Assembly (NCBI GenBank): GCA_944389895.1
Contig: CALXOA010000095.1
Location: 1-60,097, forward strand
Source: an uncultured Victivallis sp.
GTDB taxonomy: Bacteria > Verrucomicrobiota > Lentisphaeria > Victivallales > Victivallaceae
Direction of reading: 5' to 3'
DNA length: 60,097 nucleotides
Shown one piece after another: positions 1 through 9,420 of this stretch. The notes under the pieces are model-generated. The model was not told the origin of the DNA. It saw only the letters and a program-made list of their open reading frames with translations, and searched no databases. Position numbers and translations under genes: made by a program. How positions within the stretch are numbered: position 1 is the stretch's first letter; each line of letters opens with the position of its first letter.

Positions 1-239
1 CCATTCTGGGGCACATTTGCGGGATTTTGTGACCTGAAAACGGAAAAAACAGCTGGGGAGAAGCGTTTTTGAGAGGAAAATGAAAATCGTGTTTTTTCGT
101 CCTTACAGGACTGCCATTTTTTTTGCCGATTCCGGAAGTCCGGGCGGAGAGAACAGCCCGACAACATTCCGCGGAATCCGGAATCCGGTTCAAGGCGAGG
201 ACGAGTTTTGCCGCACTCCTCATCCCCCTCACCGGTAGC
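1..239. other. Left-edge non-coding stretch
   Basis: No convincing gene is visible. Short open frames here lack a ribosome site and have poor composition. The segment lies downstream of the leftward DeoR-type gene. A small GTCC/GGAC hairpin followed by a T-run near 88-118 reads rightward and could end a transcript entering from the left. Confidence 0.4.
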
Positions 240-1016
240 TCATCTCCGGCAGGGAACCGTCAGAACCTGAACACCCCTGCGCTGAATCGTCTCCCGCAGG
301 GCACGGTTCTCAGGACAGTCGCAGGTGACCAGTACATCCACGTCGTTCCACCAGACCATCCGTGACATGCCGGCCGCCTGAAATTTACTGTGATCCGCCA
401 GCATCACAGCCAGCGATGCGTGTTCGATCATCGCCCGTGCGATCCCCGCGGTGGCGTCGCTGGTATCGAGCACCCCTTCAGCGTCGAGTCCGCGAGCGGA
501 AAAAAACACCGCATCGGCACGATATCCGGCAATGGAACGTTCTGCCCGCGTTCCCGACAGAATCCCCGCTTTGCGGTCGAGAGTCCCGCCGGGAACAATG
601 ACCTCCGGCCCGGTCTCTCCCGGAAAGCGCTCGCAGAGCAGTCCGGCCAGCCGCAGCGAGTTGGTGATGACGCTTCCACCGGAAAGCAGGTCGCTGAAAC
701 AGGAGGTGGTCGAACCGCCGTGAATGAAGAGTACCGCATCCTTGCGGACCAGTTCCATCGCCCGTCGCGCCAGCAGCCGCTTTTCCGCGCCGAACCACTG
801 CTCGCGCAGCCGCAACGGAATCGACTGGTTCAACTCCGGCGGAATCCGGCGCACTCCGCCATGTACCCGCCGCACCGTCTGATGTTCGGCCAGACGGTTG
901 ACCACCCGCCGGGCAGTGGCGGCCGTGGTTCCCAGCAACTCCGCAACCCGGGCGATCGAAAGGTAATCGCATCGATCGAGAGCATTGCAGAGCAACTCTT
1001 CGCGTTCATTTTTCAT
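240..1016 (-). CDS. DeoR/GlpR-family transcriptional regulator
   Basis: Sugar-phosphate-responsive repressor of 258 aa, the usual DeoR length. Residues 1-60 form a winged helix (ARVAELLGTTAATARRVVNR) followed by the family's RVHGG link. The rest is a DeoR sensor fold with HGGSTT, VITNS, VPGGTLDR and LADHSKF motifs. I start it at 1016 because GGGAGG lies just upstream; a longer frame reaches 1118 but has no ribosome site. It diverges from the GpsA-like gene, so it probably controls that gene and itself through TGTTCA repeats in the shared intergenic region. The effector is not readable, but the neighbours suggest a triose or glycerol phosphate or a sugar acid phosphate. Confidence 0.88.
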   Translation of the reverse strand: MKNEREELLCNALDRCDYLSIARVAELLGTTAATARRVVNRLAEHQTVRRVHGGVRRIPPELNQSIPLRLREQWFGAEKRLLARRAMELVRKDAVLFIHGGSTTSCFSDLLSGGSVITNSLRLAGLLCERFPGETGPEVIVPGGTLDRKAGILSGTRAERSIAGYRADAVFFSARGLDAEGVLDTSDATAGIARAMIEHASLAVMLADHSKFQAAGMSRMVWWNDVDVLVTCDCPENRALRETIQRRGVQVLTVPCRR

Positions 1017-1035
1017 CCTTCGTGCCTCCCGGGAT

Positions 1036-1064
1036 AAAATATGTTCGGCATGGATCATTTTCAA
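1036..1064 (-). promoter_or_regulatory. Promoter of the DeoR-type gene
   Basis: Reading leftward, a TTGAAA -35 (1059-1064) and TATTTT -10 (1036-1041) are separated by exactly 17 bp. A TGTTCG half-site-like sequence lies in the spacer at 1042-1047. Confidence 0.55.
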
Positions 1065-1074
1065 CCCTGTAATC

Positions 1075-1101
1075 TGTTCAAATGAACATCTTTTCTGTTC
1101 A
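1075..1101. promoter_or_regulatory. Candidate DeoR operator (TGTTCA repeats)
   Basis: TGTTCA-AA-TGAACA at 1075-1088 is a perfect inverted repeat with a 2 bp centre. A third TGTTCA follows at 1096-1101, 21 bp (two helical turns) after the first. It lies between the divergent regulator and GpsA-like genes, where an autoregulated repressor would bind. Confidence 0.5.
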
Positions 1102-1293
1102 TTTATAAAAAAATGCACTTCATACAGTAAAAATCGCTGGAATCCCTTTCAAATGCTTCCTATATTGACGGCGCACCTCAGGGTAGCAGACAGGCTGCGG
1201 AAAGAAAAACCGCACCGGGGTTGGAACGGCAAAACATCGATACCGTCGCAAATCGGATTTTGCATTGTTTCCCGAGACAGGAAAGGCAGAGAA

Positions 1294-2412
1294 ATGAGCA
1301 TCATCACTATTGTCGGCGCCGGAATGATGGGTTCGGCGATGTCACGCCCCGCAACAGACAACGGTCACCGGGTCCGGCTGGTGGGAACCCCCCTCGACCG
1401 CGCCATCATCGATTCAATCCGCACGAGCGGATACCATCCGACGCTTCGCAGGCAGATGCCGGAATCCGTTGAAGCCTGCCAGGTGGAGGAACTCGACCGG
1501 GCGCTCGAAGGAGCCGATCTCGTGATCGGCGGCGTCAGCAGTTTCGGCGTGGAGTGGTTTGCCGATCATGTGCTGCCGAAACTGCGGATGAACGTGCCGG
1601 TTCTCTCGATCACCAAGGGGCTGAACGGAGGCGGCGACGGAGAGCTCATTCCGTTTCCCCACCATCTAGAATCGCGGCTGCCGCCGGAGAAACGCGGCCG
1701 GATCCCCTTCTGCGCTGTCGGCGGGCCCTGCATCTCCTTCGAGCTGGCCGACCGCCGTCACACCATGGTCGTATTCTGCGGTTCCGACGGAAGAGCCGTA
1801 TCAAAAGTCCGCCGGATGCTGACTACCGGGTACTACCATGTCTCCGAATCCACCGACGTGGCCGGTGTCGAAGGCTGTGCGGCGCTGAAAAACGCGTACG
1901 CGATGGGAGTCTCTCTGGCGGTCGGAATCGCCGACCGGGAAGTCGGGGAACTCGATTCCGAAAGCGCGAAGGCGCTGTGTTCTCCTGGCGCGCCAGACCG
2001 CAATCCGGTCTACAATCCGCAGGCCGCCCTTTTCGCGCAAAGCTGCCTCGAAATGAGCCGGATCGTCCGGCTCCTCGGCGGGGATGAGACTCTCGCCGGA
2101 GTCCTGCCCGGTGCCGGAGACCTCTTCGTCACCATTTTCGGCGGCCGTACCCGGCGGCTCGGGAGTTTACTCGGTCGCGGTATTCCTTTCCCCGAAGCGA
2201 GGGAGATGTTGCACAACGTCACACTCGAAGCAGTCGCAATCATCCGTTGCGTCAGCCGTGCTCTCCGGCTCCGGGCGGAACGCGGGGAAGTGCGACTCTC
2301 CGATTTTCCGCTGCTGTTTCACATGGAAGCGGTACTCGAAGGGGGCGCCCCCCCGGAACCGCCTTACGCCCTGTTCGGGGAAACCGGGAAATCCGCCTGT
2401 CCCGCGGAATAA
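1294..2412 (+). CDS. gpsA: NAD(P)-dependent glycerol-3-phosphate dehydrogenase, GpsA-like
   Basis: Cytosolic oxidoreductase expected to interconvert dihydroxyacetone phosphate and sn-glycerol 3-phosphate. The protein of 372 aa opens with a Rossmann GAGMMGSAM motif. It also carries LSITKGL, VGGPCISFELA (the GPSFA-like loop), CAALKNAYAMG (with the catalytic Lys region) and LPGAGDLFVT, all GpsA landmarks in order. It is about 35 residues longer than typical GpsA. The ATG at 1294 follows GGAAAGG; the frame extends further upstream without a start signal. It is divergent from a DeoR regulator and upstream of gnd. A related polyol- or sugar-phosphate substrate is possible, because the family is broad and the phosphate-binding loop deviates from consensus. 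Confidence 0.8.
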   Translation: MSIITIVGAGMMGSAMSRPATDNGHRVRLVGTPLDRAIIDSIRTSGYHPTLRRQMPESVEACQVEELDRALEGADLVIGGVSSFGVEWFADHVLPKLRMNVPVLSITKGLNGGGDGELIPFPHHLESRLPPEKRGRIPFCAVGGPCISFELADRRHTMVVFCGSDGRAVSKVRRMLTTGYYHVSESTDVAGVEGCAALKNAYAMGVSLAVGIADREVGELDSESAKALCSPGAPDRNPVYNPQAALFAQSCLEMSRIVRLLGGDETLAGVLPGAGDLFVTIFGGRTRRLGSLLGRGIPFPEAREMLHNVTLEAVAIIRCVSRALRLRAERGEVRLSDFPLLFHMEAVLEGGAPPEPPYALFGETGKSACPAE

Positions 2413-2428
2413 ATCGCTCTCGCAATCC

Positions 2429-2459
2429 GCCCCGGAGGAACCACAACGCTCTCCGGGGC
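2429..2459 (+). terminator. Hairpin after the GpsA-like gene
   Basis: GCCCCGGAG and CTCCGGGGC form a perfect 9 bp stem with a 13 nt loop, 16 nt past the stop codon. No T-run follows, so it may be a weak or Rho-assisted end, or an mRNA-stabilising hairpin. A second perfect stem (GGGGAAAC/GTTTCCCC) is at 2492-2531. Confidence 0.45.
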
Positions 2460-2576
2460 ATTCGAGCCAACGTGGCACGGCAAACGGCAAAGGGGAAACA
2501 GGAGCTCATCTTTTTCCCGCACCGTTTCCCCAGATGTTCCACCTCCTCCGGGAACGGAAAAAACGGGATTTTTTCT

Positions 2577-2604
2577 TTGCTTAATCAGATTTCCCGTGTA
2601 TATT
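2577..2604 (+). promoter_or_regulatory. Promoter of gnd
   Basis: TTGCTT (2577-2582) and TATATT (2599-2604) are 16 bp apart and lie about 40 bp before the gnd start. This suggests gnd has its own transcription start. Confidence 0.45.
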
Positions 2605-2644
2605 TAGCAAGGAAAGACACCATACCGGAGGAGGAATCATCACC

Positions 2645-4072
2645 ATGGAAAACCCAGCTGACATCGGGATCATCGGGCTCGCGGTCATGGGTGCCAACCT
2701 GGCACGCAATTTTGCATCGCACGGTTTCCGTACCGCGGTCTACAACCGTACCCCCGCCCGCACTGATGCGTTCCTGGCGCAATATGGTTCGGAGGGGACG
2801 TTCCGCGGAAGCAGAACCCTTTCAGAATTTGTCGCCTCCCTTGCGCGCCCCCGCAAGATCATGCTGATGATCCAGGCCGGCGCACCGGTTGACGCCTGCC
2901 TCGGGGAACTCGTGCCGCTTCTCGAACCGGGCGATATTGTGATGGACGGCGGCAACAGTTTTTATAAAGATACCCTCAGGCGCGGGCATGAACTCGCAGC
3001 GAAGCGACTCCACTACCTCGGCGTCGGCATCTCCGGCGGCGAAGAGGGCGCTCTGCACGGCCCGTCGCTGATGCCGGGTGGCGATGACGCTGCCTGGCCG
3101 GTCGTCAAACCACTGCTGACCGCAATCGCAGCCCGGGCTGATGGAGAGCCGTGCTGCGGCTGGATCGGGCCGGAGGGAGCCGGGCACTATGTCAAAATGG
3201 TCCATAACGGTATCGAATACGCCGATATGCAGTTGATTGCCGAAGCGTACGGCTATCTGCGTGATCGGGTCGGACTCGGCAGCGCCGCCATCGGAGAGGT
3301 GTTCACGAAGTGGAGCCATGGGGTGCTTGCCGGCTACCTGCTCGACATTACCGGCGGCATTTTCAAGGTTCGTGACAGCGAAACCGGCGCCCCGCTGGTG
3401 GAATTGATTCTGGATGCTCCCGGCCAGAAGGGAACCGGCCGCTGGACCAGTGAAACGGCACTTGAACTCAATGTCCCGACTCCGACCCTGACCACGGCAG
3501 TTCTTCAACGCAACCTCGACGCCGATAAAGCGGGGCGACTCCGGGCAGCGCAACTTCTCGCCGGTCCGGATGAGATCGATCCTCTCAGCCCGGAGGACAC
3601 CGGGGATATCGTCGATGCGCTCGAATCGGCCCTCTATGCTTCGAAAATCTGTGCTTACGCCCAGGGCTTTGAACTTCTGAAAGCTGCGGAACGGCAATTC
3701 GGCTGGCGGCTCGACTGCGGTTCCATCGCACTGCTGTGGCGCGGCGGCTGCATCATCAGGGCACGTTTCCTCGGCGACATCCGGAAAGCCTATGAACGCA
3801 ACCCGCAGCTCGAGAATCTGATGTTCGATGATTTCTTCCGCAACGCCCTCGAGCTGGAACAGGACGGCTGGCGGCTCACGGTCGCCGACGGGGCACTCTC
3901 CGGAACGGCGCTCCCGGCCATGGCGAGTGCGTTGAGTTACTATGACAGCCGCCGTCGTGCTGCCGCGCCGAGCAATCTGATCCAGGCCCAGCGCGACTGT
4001 TTCGGAGCGCACACATTCGAGCGGATCGACCGCCCGCGCGGGCAAATTTTCCACCAGAACTGGAACCTGTGA
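2645..4072 (+). CDS. gnd: 6-Phosphogluconate dehydrogenase, decarboxylating
   Basis: Oxidative pentose-phosphate enzyme converting 6-phosphogluconate and NADP to ribulose 5-phosphate, CO2 and NADPH in the cytoplasm. The 475 aa match the usual length. Visible landmarks are the cofactor loop GLAVMGANLARN, DGGNSFYKDT, the signature GISGGEEGALHGPSLMPGG, the catalytic region GHYVKMVHNGIEYADMQ, QKGTGRW and the C-terminal FGAHTFERID. GGAGGAGG precedes the ATG at 2645. It follows the GpsA-like gene after 232 bp with its own promoter. The antisense frame is long but is a codon-bias shadow. Confidence 0.96.
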   Translation: MENPADIGIIGLAVMGANLARNFASHGFRTAVYNRTPARTDAFLAQYGSEGTFRGSRTLSEFVASLARPRKIMLMIQAGAPVDACLGELVPLLEPGDIVMDGGNSFYKDTLRRGHELAAKRLHYLGVGISGGEEGALHGPSLMPGGDDAAWPVVKPLLTAIAARADGEPCCGWIGPEGAGHYVKMVHNGIEYADMQLIAEAYGYLRDRVGLGSAAIGEVFTKWSHGVLAGYLLDITGGIFKVRDSETGAPLVELILDAPGQKGTGRWTSETALELNVPTPTLTTAVLQRNLDADKAGRLRAAQLLAGPDEIDPLSPEDTGDIVDALESALYASKICAYAQGFELLKAAERQFGWRLDCGSIALLWRGGCIIRARFLGDIRKAYERNPQLENLMFDDFFRNALELEQDGWRLTVADGALSGTALPAMASALSYYDSRRRAAAPSNLIQAQRDCFGAHTFERIDRPRGQIFHQNWNL

Positions 4073-4134
4073 GACAAGTGGCTTCGACAAAACGGCCCGG
4101 AACCTCAAATACAGAGATATGTAAGGAACGAAAA

Positions 4135-4911
4135 ATGAAAGCTCTCATGCAGATCTGGAAACATTCATTGCCGATGTTTCTGGTGCTTCTGGCAACCGGC
4201 TGTGCAACAGTCCGGGAAGAACCTTTTGAAACCGACATGACCTTCGATGAGTTGCAGCAGAAGATGACCCGAGCGATGGATCCGGAAGGACATTACGCAA
4301 AAGCCGACACCGTCGTACAGCAACAGATCGTCTCTACCGAACACTGGCTCGACGACCCGGATGAACAGCTCGTCGAAGTGAAATTCGAACGGCCCGGAAA
4401 CTTCCGGCTTACGACCTATCAGGACAACCGGCCGGCGACCGCGATGATCGTCAACGGCCACTCCGGCTGGCTCGTGGACTACAACCGCAGGGTGGTCAGA
4501 GAGCTGAGCGGTCGCCAGCTGGAGCAGGTGCAGGTGCTTTCTTCCATCGCCAGCCCGGACAGTTCGTTGACGAAAATCTTCAAGTCGATCGACGTCGAGG
4601 GAGTCCGGATCGACGGAACCGAATATTACAAACTGATCTGCCACAGCCGTTATTCCGATCAGAAGCCGATTGAAATCTACGTTGGGAAGAATGACTTCCT
4701 GACCCGACGGATCAAAACGGAATTTCAAGCCGGCGGGAATCGTGTCACCTACGATTCGAGCATCCTCTCCTATTCGCTGCGCGACGGCGTGATGACGCCG
4801 CAGGAGACCGTGGTCAGGCAGGATGGTGTAACGCAGAAGACCAGAATCGTCTCCTACAAACTCAACACCCCCATCTCGGCTTCGGAATTTGAGCCGCCGA
4901 TCCTCCGCTGA
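4135..4911 (+). CDS. LolA-like outer-membrane lipoprotein-sorting family lipoprotein
   Basis: Predicted lipoprotein of 258 aa. A short basic start and hydrophobic stretch end in the lipobox LATGC, so Cys would be lipidated around residue 22. The rest resembles the LolA/LolB-like beta fold: a series of strands with NGHSGWLVDY, a KLICHS segment and a late TRRIKTEF strand, ending in FEPPILR. This fold binds lipid or lipoprotein acyl chains, but the partner here is not known. I place the start at 4135 after TAAGGAACG; the frame runs in from 4069, overlapping gnd, without a ribosome site there. It ends just before a bidirectional terminator. Confidence 0.7.
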   Translation: MKALMQIWKHSLPMFLVLLATGCATVREEPFETDMTFDELQQKMTRAMDPEGHYAKADTVVQQQIVSTEHWLDDPDEQLVEVKFERPGNFRLTTYQDNRPATAMIVNGHSGWLVDYNRRVVRELSGRQLEQVQVLSSIASPDSSLTKIFKSIDVEGVRIDGTEYYKLICHSRYSDQKPIEIYVGKNDFLTRRIKTEFQAGGNRVTYDSSILSYSLRDGVMTPQETVVRQDGVTQKTRIVSYKLNTPISASEFEPPILR

Positions 4912-4930
4912 TTCCGGGAGCAGACAAAAA

Positions 4931-4963
4931 CGGGAGTCCGCCACGGTCTGAGGCGAACTCCCG
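4931..4963. terminator. Bidirectional terminator
   Basis: CGGGAGTCCGCC pairs with GGCGAACTCCCG (one wobble) around a 9 nt loop. It lies between the convergent lipoprotein and GH42-like genes, with an A-run on its left arm that would be a U-run for the leftward transcript. Confidence 0.75.
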
Positions 4964-4980
4964 AATGAAACCGGAACAAC

Positions 4981-7900
4981 CTACGGCTCTTCCCCGGTCA
5001 CGGCGATGATGATCGGTACGGTTTCTCCGCGGGAGTTGACGGCTTTGAGAGAACGGAGCTCCTTATCCGGCTCCGGATTGCTCCAGCAGGTCGCATAGGC
5101 CCCGATCGGAATGCCGTTCGATTTGACGCCTTCCCAGGCGATCGCTCCATTGGAGATCGGCAGGTTGCCGACCCAATCGGCGATCTCCTGTTTGCCTCTG
5201 ACCGGAAATTTCACAGTCGCCCCATCGGCATAAGTGATCACATAATCGAAAAATTCCCCCGTGCCGCCACCCCAGGCGGCGGAGTGCAGGAAGTACAGAT
5301 TCTTCGCCTTTCGACCAATGGGAATATCGATGCTCTCCCGCGGGAGAAACTTCACCGCAGCTCCCCCCAGAACAAGGCAGGATCTGCCCCCGTTGGCATA
5401 CGGATCGATAATCGTGAAGGGGACGCCGGCGTATGTGAACTTTCCGGAAGGAAACTCCCGGAAATCCATGGTCCCCTGATCGGTCCATCCTCCCTTGCCG
5501 TCACCGGCTTCATCATCGCGGAACCCCATGTTGACGGCACGGGTCAGGTCGATCGGGTAACACTTCTCCGCGACGGCCGGATAGGGCTTGCGGGCGGCGG
5601 CGAACGCGGCTTTCTCCGCCGCTTCGATTGCCTCAAGCTCCTGATCGTACTTCCGGTTGTTCTCGTCGAGCTGCCGCTTCGCTTCTGCGGCACGGGCCTG
5701 AATCGCGTCAAACGTCCAGGCAGGAGCCTCCGAATACTGTTGCGGAGAAATCGACACCGCAAGAAGTACCCGCTCCTGAGAGGGCAATGCAACCGGCACC
5801 CCACCGGTTGAGAGCTCGGCGGCACTCCACTCCCGCCTGCCAGAGGGCGAGAGTACCGGAGCCATGTTCACCATGTCGGTCACGTAGAAAAGCTCCCCGC
5901 CCTGCTGCGGTACCGAAGGAAAGAACCGGACACCCCCGGCATTGCGCCCGGACCAGTTGCAGAAGAAGTAGAGATCGATCCCGGAACGGCGGATCACCCG
6001 CGCCTCGAGTTCATCCAGCAACTTCCGGTCTGACGCGGTAACCCGGAACGGAGCCCGGTAGCCGGAGGCGTCGAGCGCCCGATTCAACGCCGTCGCCTGC
6101 TCCGCAAAGGAAAGCCCCGCCGGAATGGTGTGAATATTGGGGCCGGACAATCCGGAATCGGCAAGTTCACGACCGTAGGGATCGAACTTCATCGAACCGT
6201 CACCGACCAGCACGATGCCGCCCTTCGCGGCAAACTCCCGGAGTTTTGCTGGTGTTTCGGCGTAACTGTGCGACGGATACGGCACCGCAATCACCTTGAA
6301 GGCTCCGGGCCCGCGCTCAATCAACTCCTGTTCGGTGATCACCGCCACCGGAAGCTGGCGGCGCAGGAACGCGTCATACCAGTGGAAGCAGTTCTGCTGA
6401 TAGGGAAATTTCTGGGTCCCGCTGACCGCATGAGGCTGGCGCCAGACCGACGGCAGCGAGTAGAGGATGCCGATTTCCTGCGTAACCCGCGGATACGGCA
6501 GAGCAACTTCGGCAAGCCGTTCGATCTCGGTTGCAAAATCCTTGAACCCCTTCAGGGAATCGAAGGGATAGGCATAGGGGTTCAACAGCGCCGGCGGGAT
6601 GGTTTTGGTACTCTTGCGGGCATCTTCAAGCGTTTTCCAGCCGTTGTTCCGGTAGCCCTGCCACCAGCAGTAGACCTGCGAACCGGAAAAGTTGTGAAAC
6701 ACTTCGAACCAGAAGAGCGTCGGAAAATCACTGCGCCGGGTCGGCACCACGCCGAGTTTACCGTGCGTCCGCTTGACATAAGCCTCCTGATTCAGAATCG
6801 GTTTGTCTCCGGCAAAACTGCGGGCAAGATCGTTGACGAACATCACCTTGACGCGCGAGTTGTTCATCACGTCGTCAAGATAACTCCTGCCGCTCTCGAC
6901 AAATACGCCGAACGGCATCCCCCCCTCGGTACCGAAGAGGTCGGCCTCCTTCATCAATTTATAATAGTCGATCCCGTTCTGCTCGTACCAGACCGAGGCA
7001 ACCGCAATTTCAATGTCGAAATAGACGTTCTTGCGACGCGGATCGACACTCCGGATCGCCTCCTTCCCCTCCTTGAAAACTTCGACGAAACGATCCCCGA
7101 GAAACATCATCCAGTCGGCCTTCATCGCCCGGCCGCCCCAGGGGGACAGTTCCGCAACCGCCTCAAAGGAAGCGGGGGCCTCAGCCCCCCACACCTTGCG
7201 CAAAGCCTCAATTGTACCGTACTTCCGGCGGAGCCATTCGCAGAAACGCTGTTTGTTGAGCGGATGCTTGGAGTGATACCACTGCACCTCGTTGAAAAGC
7301 TCGTAGACCCACGGGTTGGAGTTGCCGTAGTTGAGCCAGTACTTCGCCCCTCCCTTGAAATAGGTGTTGTAGATCTTTCTCCCGAGCGGAACCTCCGGAA
7401 CATAGGGCATGAAACCGCCGTCATGCTGGATGTCTGGGGAGACACCGGCCTTGCGGATCCGTTCCGGAAGGTTGCCCATCGTACCGAGATGGAGGCTGCT
7501 GAAGTCGACAATCAACGGCAGACCGGCGATCCGGTCGCGGTGGCGGGCGCGTTCGCTCCAGTGTTCAGGGTAACCGCTGCCCAGAAGCTGGTCCGCCTGA
7601 GCGGGGGTCAATTCCAGTTCCGCAAGGTAAGGATCGGCAACCTGTCTGGCATGAGTGTAGACGTGATCACTGTTGAATCCCATTTTCGCCGCGGTTTCCC
7701 GGCTCATCAGATCGGTGAATACATCGTTGGGAGCAAAGGGCGGTTCGGCATTGAATTTCCCGAACTCCCAGAAATTGCTGGAGTCGTTGACGCCGAGCAT
7801 GAAGGTGGGCTTGCCGTCGACATAAAACGTCCCGTTCCGAATCTCGGGACGGGTAAAGCGATCGACCACCGGCGGTTCCGGCGCCGCAAGCTCTTCGACG

Positions 7901-8439
7901 GAAAGGGCGCGGATCTCGAAATCGGAGTTCCAGCCGCCGCCGAATGCAATCGACCCTGAGACCGGAGCCGGCGATTCATATCCCCCGATCTCCACTCCAT
8001 TGAGGCGACAGCGTACCGTATTGCCGAGTACCGTCACTTCAAATTTGATCGGGGCATTCGCATCAACCTCCTTCGCATAAGAAAAGGTCGCGCACACCTT
8101 TCCATCGTCGGCGAACCGGAGTTCCCCGACATGAGGCGGCGTCAGCGTCAGTCTGATGAACTTCGGATAGCGCCAGCCGACGTAGAGTTCGAAATGAGAT
8201 CCGCCGCGGCGGGTCAGCTCAAAGGAAACTTTGCAGTTCCTCCACTGGTGATTCCGGAGATAGAGAACCGGGTTGGTCTGACCGGAACGGATCGACAGAG
8301 CGTTGCCCCGGACAGAGAAATCTCCGCTGTTGCCGGTCCAGTCCCCCCCAAGCCGATCGCCGGAGAAGTTGTCGGAGAAAGGTTCCGCGGCTGCGAGAGA
8401 AAACGCGCCGAGCAGAAAAAATGCAAAAATTTTTTTCAT
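4981..8439 (-). CDS. Secreted GH42-like glycoside hydrolase with accessory domains
   Basis: Large exported enzyme of 1152 aa. Residues 1-18 are a clear signal peptide. Residues 20-185 look like a jelly-roll/concanavalin-type domain. About 205-640 is a TIM barrel of GH42 type: YELFNEVQW places the acid/base Glu at 384, followed by FCEWLRRKYGTIEALRKVWG, typical of GH42, and LNQE552 is a candidate nucleophile. About 640-860 resembles the GH42 trimerisation (class I amidotransferase-like) domain. A charged helix near 930 leads to a C-terminal beta domain. The likely substrate is a beta-galactoside or related glycan, but the family assignment is by motif only. It is 68 bp downstream of a pseudopilin gene, probably in the same transcript. 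Confidence 0.75.
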   Translation of the reverse strand: MKKIFAFFLLGAFSLAAAEPFSDNFSGDRLGGDWTGNSGDFSVRGNALSIRSGQTNPVLYLRNHQWRNCKVSFELTRRGGSHFELYVGWRYPKFIRLTLTPPHVGELRFADDGKVCATFSYAKEVDANAPIKFEVTVLGNTVRCRLNGVEIGGYESPAPVSGSIAFGGGWNSDFEIRALSVEELAAPEPPVVDRFTRPEIRNGTFYVDGKPTFMLGVNDSSNFWEFGKFNAEPPFAPNDVFTDLMSRETAAKMGFNSDHVYTHARQVADPYLAELELTPAQADQLLGSGYPEHWSERARHRDRIAGLPLIVDFSSLHLGTMGNLPERIRKAGVSPDIQHDGGFMPYVPEVPLGRKIYNTYFKGGAKYWLNYGNSNPWVYELFNEVQWYHSKHPLNKQRFCEWLRRKYGTIEALRKVWGAEAPASFEAVAELSPWGGRAMKADWMMFLGDRFVEVFKEGKEAIRSVDPRRKNVYFDIEIAVASVWYEQNGIDYYKLMKEADLFGTEGGMPFGVFVESGRSYLDDVMNNSRVKVMFVNDLARSFAGDKPILNQEAYVKRTHGKLGVVPTRRSDFPTLFWFEVFHNFSGSQVYCWWQGYRNNGWKTLEDARKSTKTIPPALLNPYAYPFDSLKGFKDFATEIERLAEVALPYPRVTQEIGILYSLPSVWRQPHAVSGTQKFPYQQNCFHWYDAFLRRQLPVAVITEQELIERGPGAFKVIAVPYPSHSYAETPAKLREFAAKGGIVLVGDGSMKFDPYGRELADSGLSGPNIHTIPAGLSFAEQATALNRALDASGYRAPFRVTASDRKLLDELEARVIRRSGIDLYFFCNWSGRNAGGVRFFPSVPQQGGELFYVTDMVNMAPVLSPSGRREWSAAELSTGGVPVALPSQERVLLAVSISPQQYSEAPAWTFDAIQARAAEAKRQLDENNRKYDQELEAIEAAEKAAFAAARKPYPAVAEKCYPIDLTRAVNMGFRDDEAGDGKGGWTDQGTMDFREFPSGKFTYAGVPFTIIDPYANGGRSCLVLGGAAVKFLPRESIDIPIGRKAKNLYFLHSAAWGGGTGEFFDYVITYADGATVKFPVRGKQEIADWVGNLPISNGAIAWEGVKSNGIPIGAYATCWSNPEPDKELRSLKAVNSRGETVPIIIAVTGEEP

Positions 8440-8507
8440 ATATCATGACCCTTGAAGATACGACTTTTCAGAAACAGGCTCCGGCAAACCGCCGCCGGAC
8501 ACGGAAA

Positions 8508-9197
<690 letters not shown>

Positions 9198-9310
9198 GAT
9201 CCGTTTCTCCTGAATGCTATTTCGGAATTTTCCCTATATATTATGCACTGTTTTGACATTTAAGTCAATAGCTGTTTGATTTATTTTCGGTTTTTCTTCT
9301 GTTTTTTGCC

Positions 9311-9329
9311 AAACTGTTAGCTACTGTTT
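9311..9329. promoter_or_regulatory. Candidate operator for the GntR fusion regulator
   Basis: AAACTGTTAGCTACTGTTT has symmetric arms AAACnGT and ACnGTTT, a GntR-like odd palindrome. The half CTGTTTGATT recurs at 9272-9281. Both lie between the divergent pilin and regulator genes. Confidence 0.45.
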
Positions 9330-9420
9330 GATTTTTTGTTCTATTTTTTTTGTTTTTTGATTGAAAAACGGAAGAAGCGAAATTACTGTAAAAAAGAGAG
9401 AACGGAACAGAGAAAAAAAC

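Noticed and set aside
2822..4108. 428-codon frame opposite gnd
   Set aside because: gnd matches its family along its whole length; the opposite frame has no motif.
6130..7959. 609-codon open frame opposite the GH42-like gene
   Set aside because: Antisense shadow of a GC-rich gene with strong third-position bias; no ribosome site, low-complexity basic composition, and the opposite strand has clear domains and a signal peptide.
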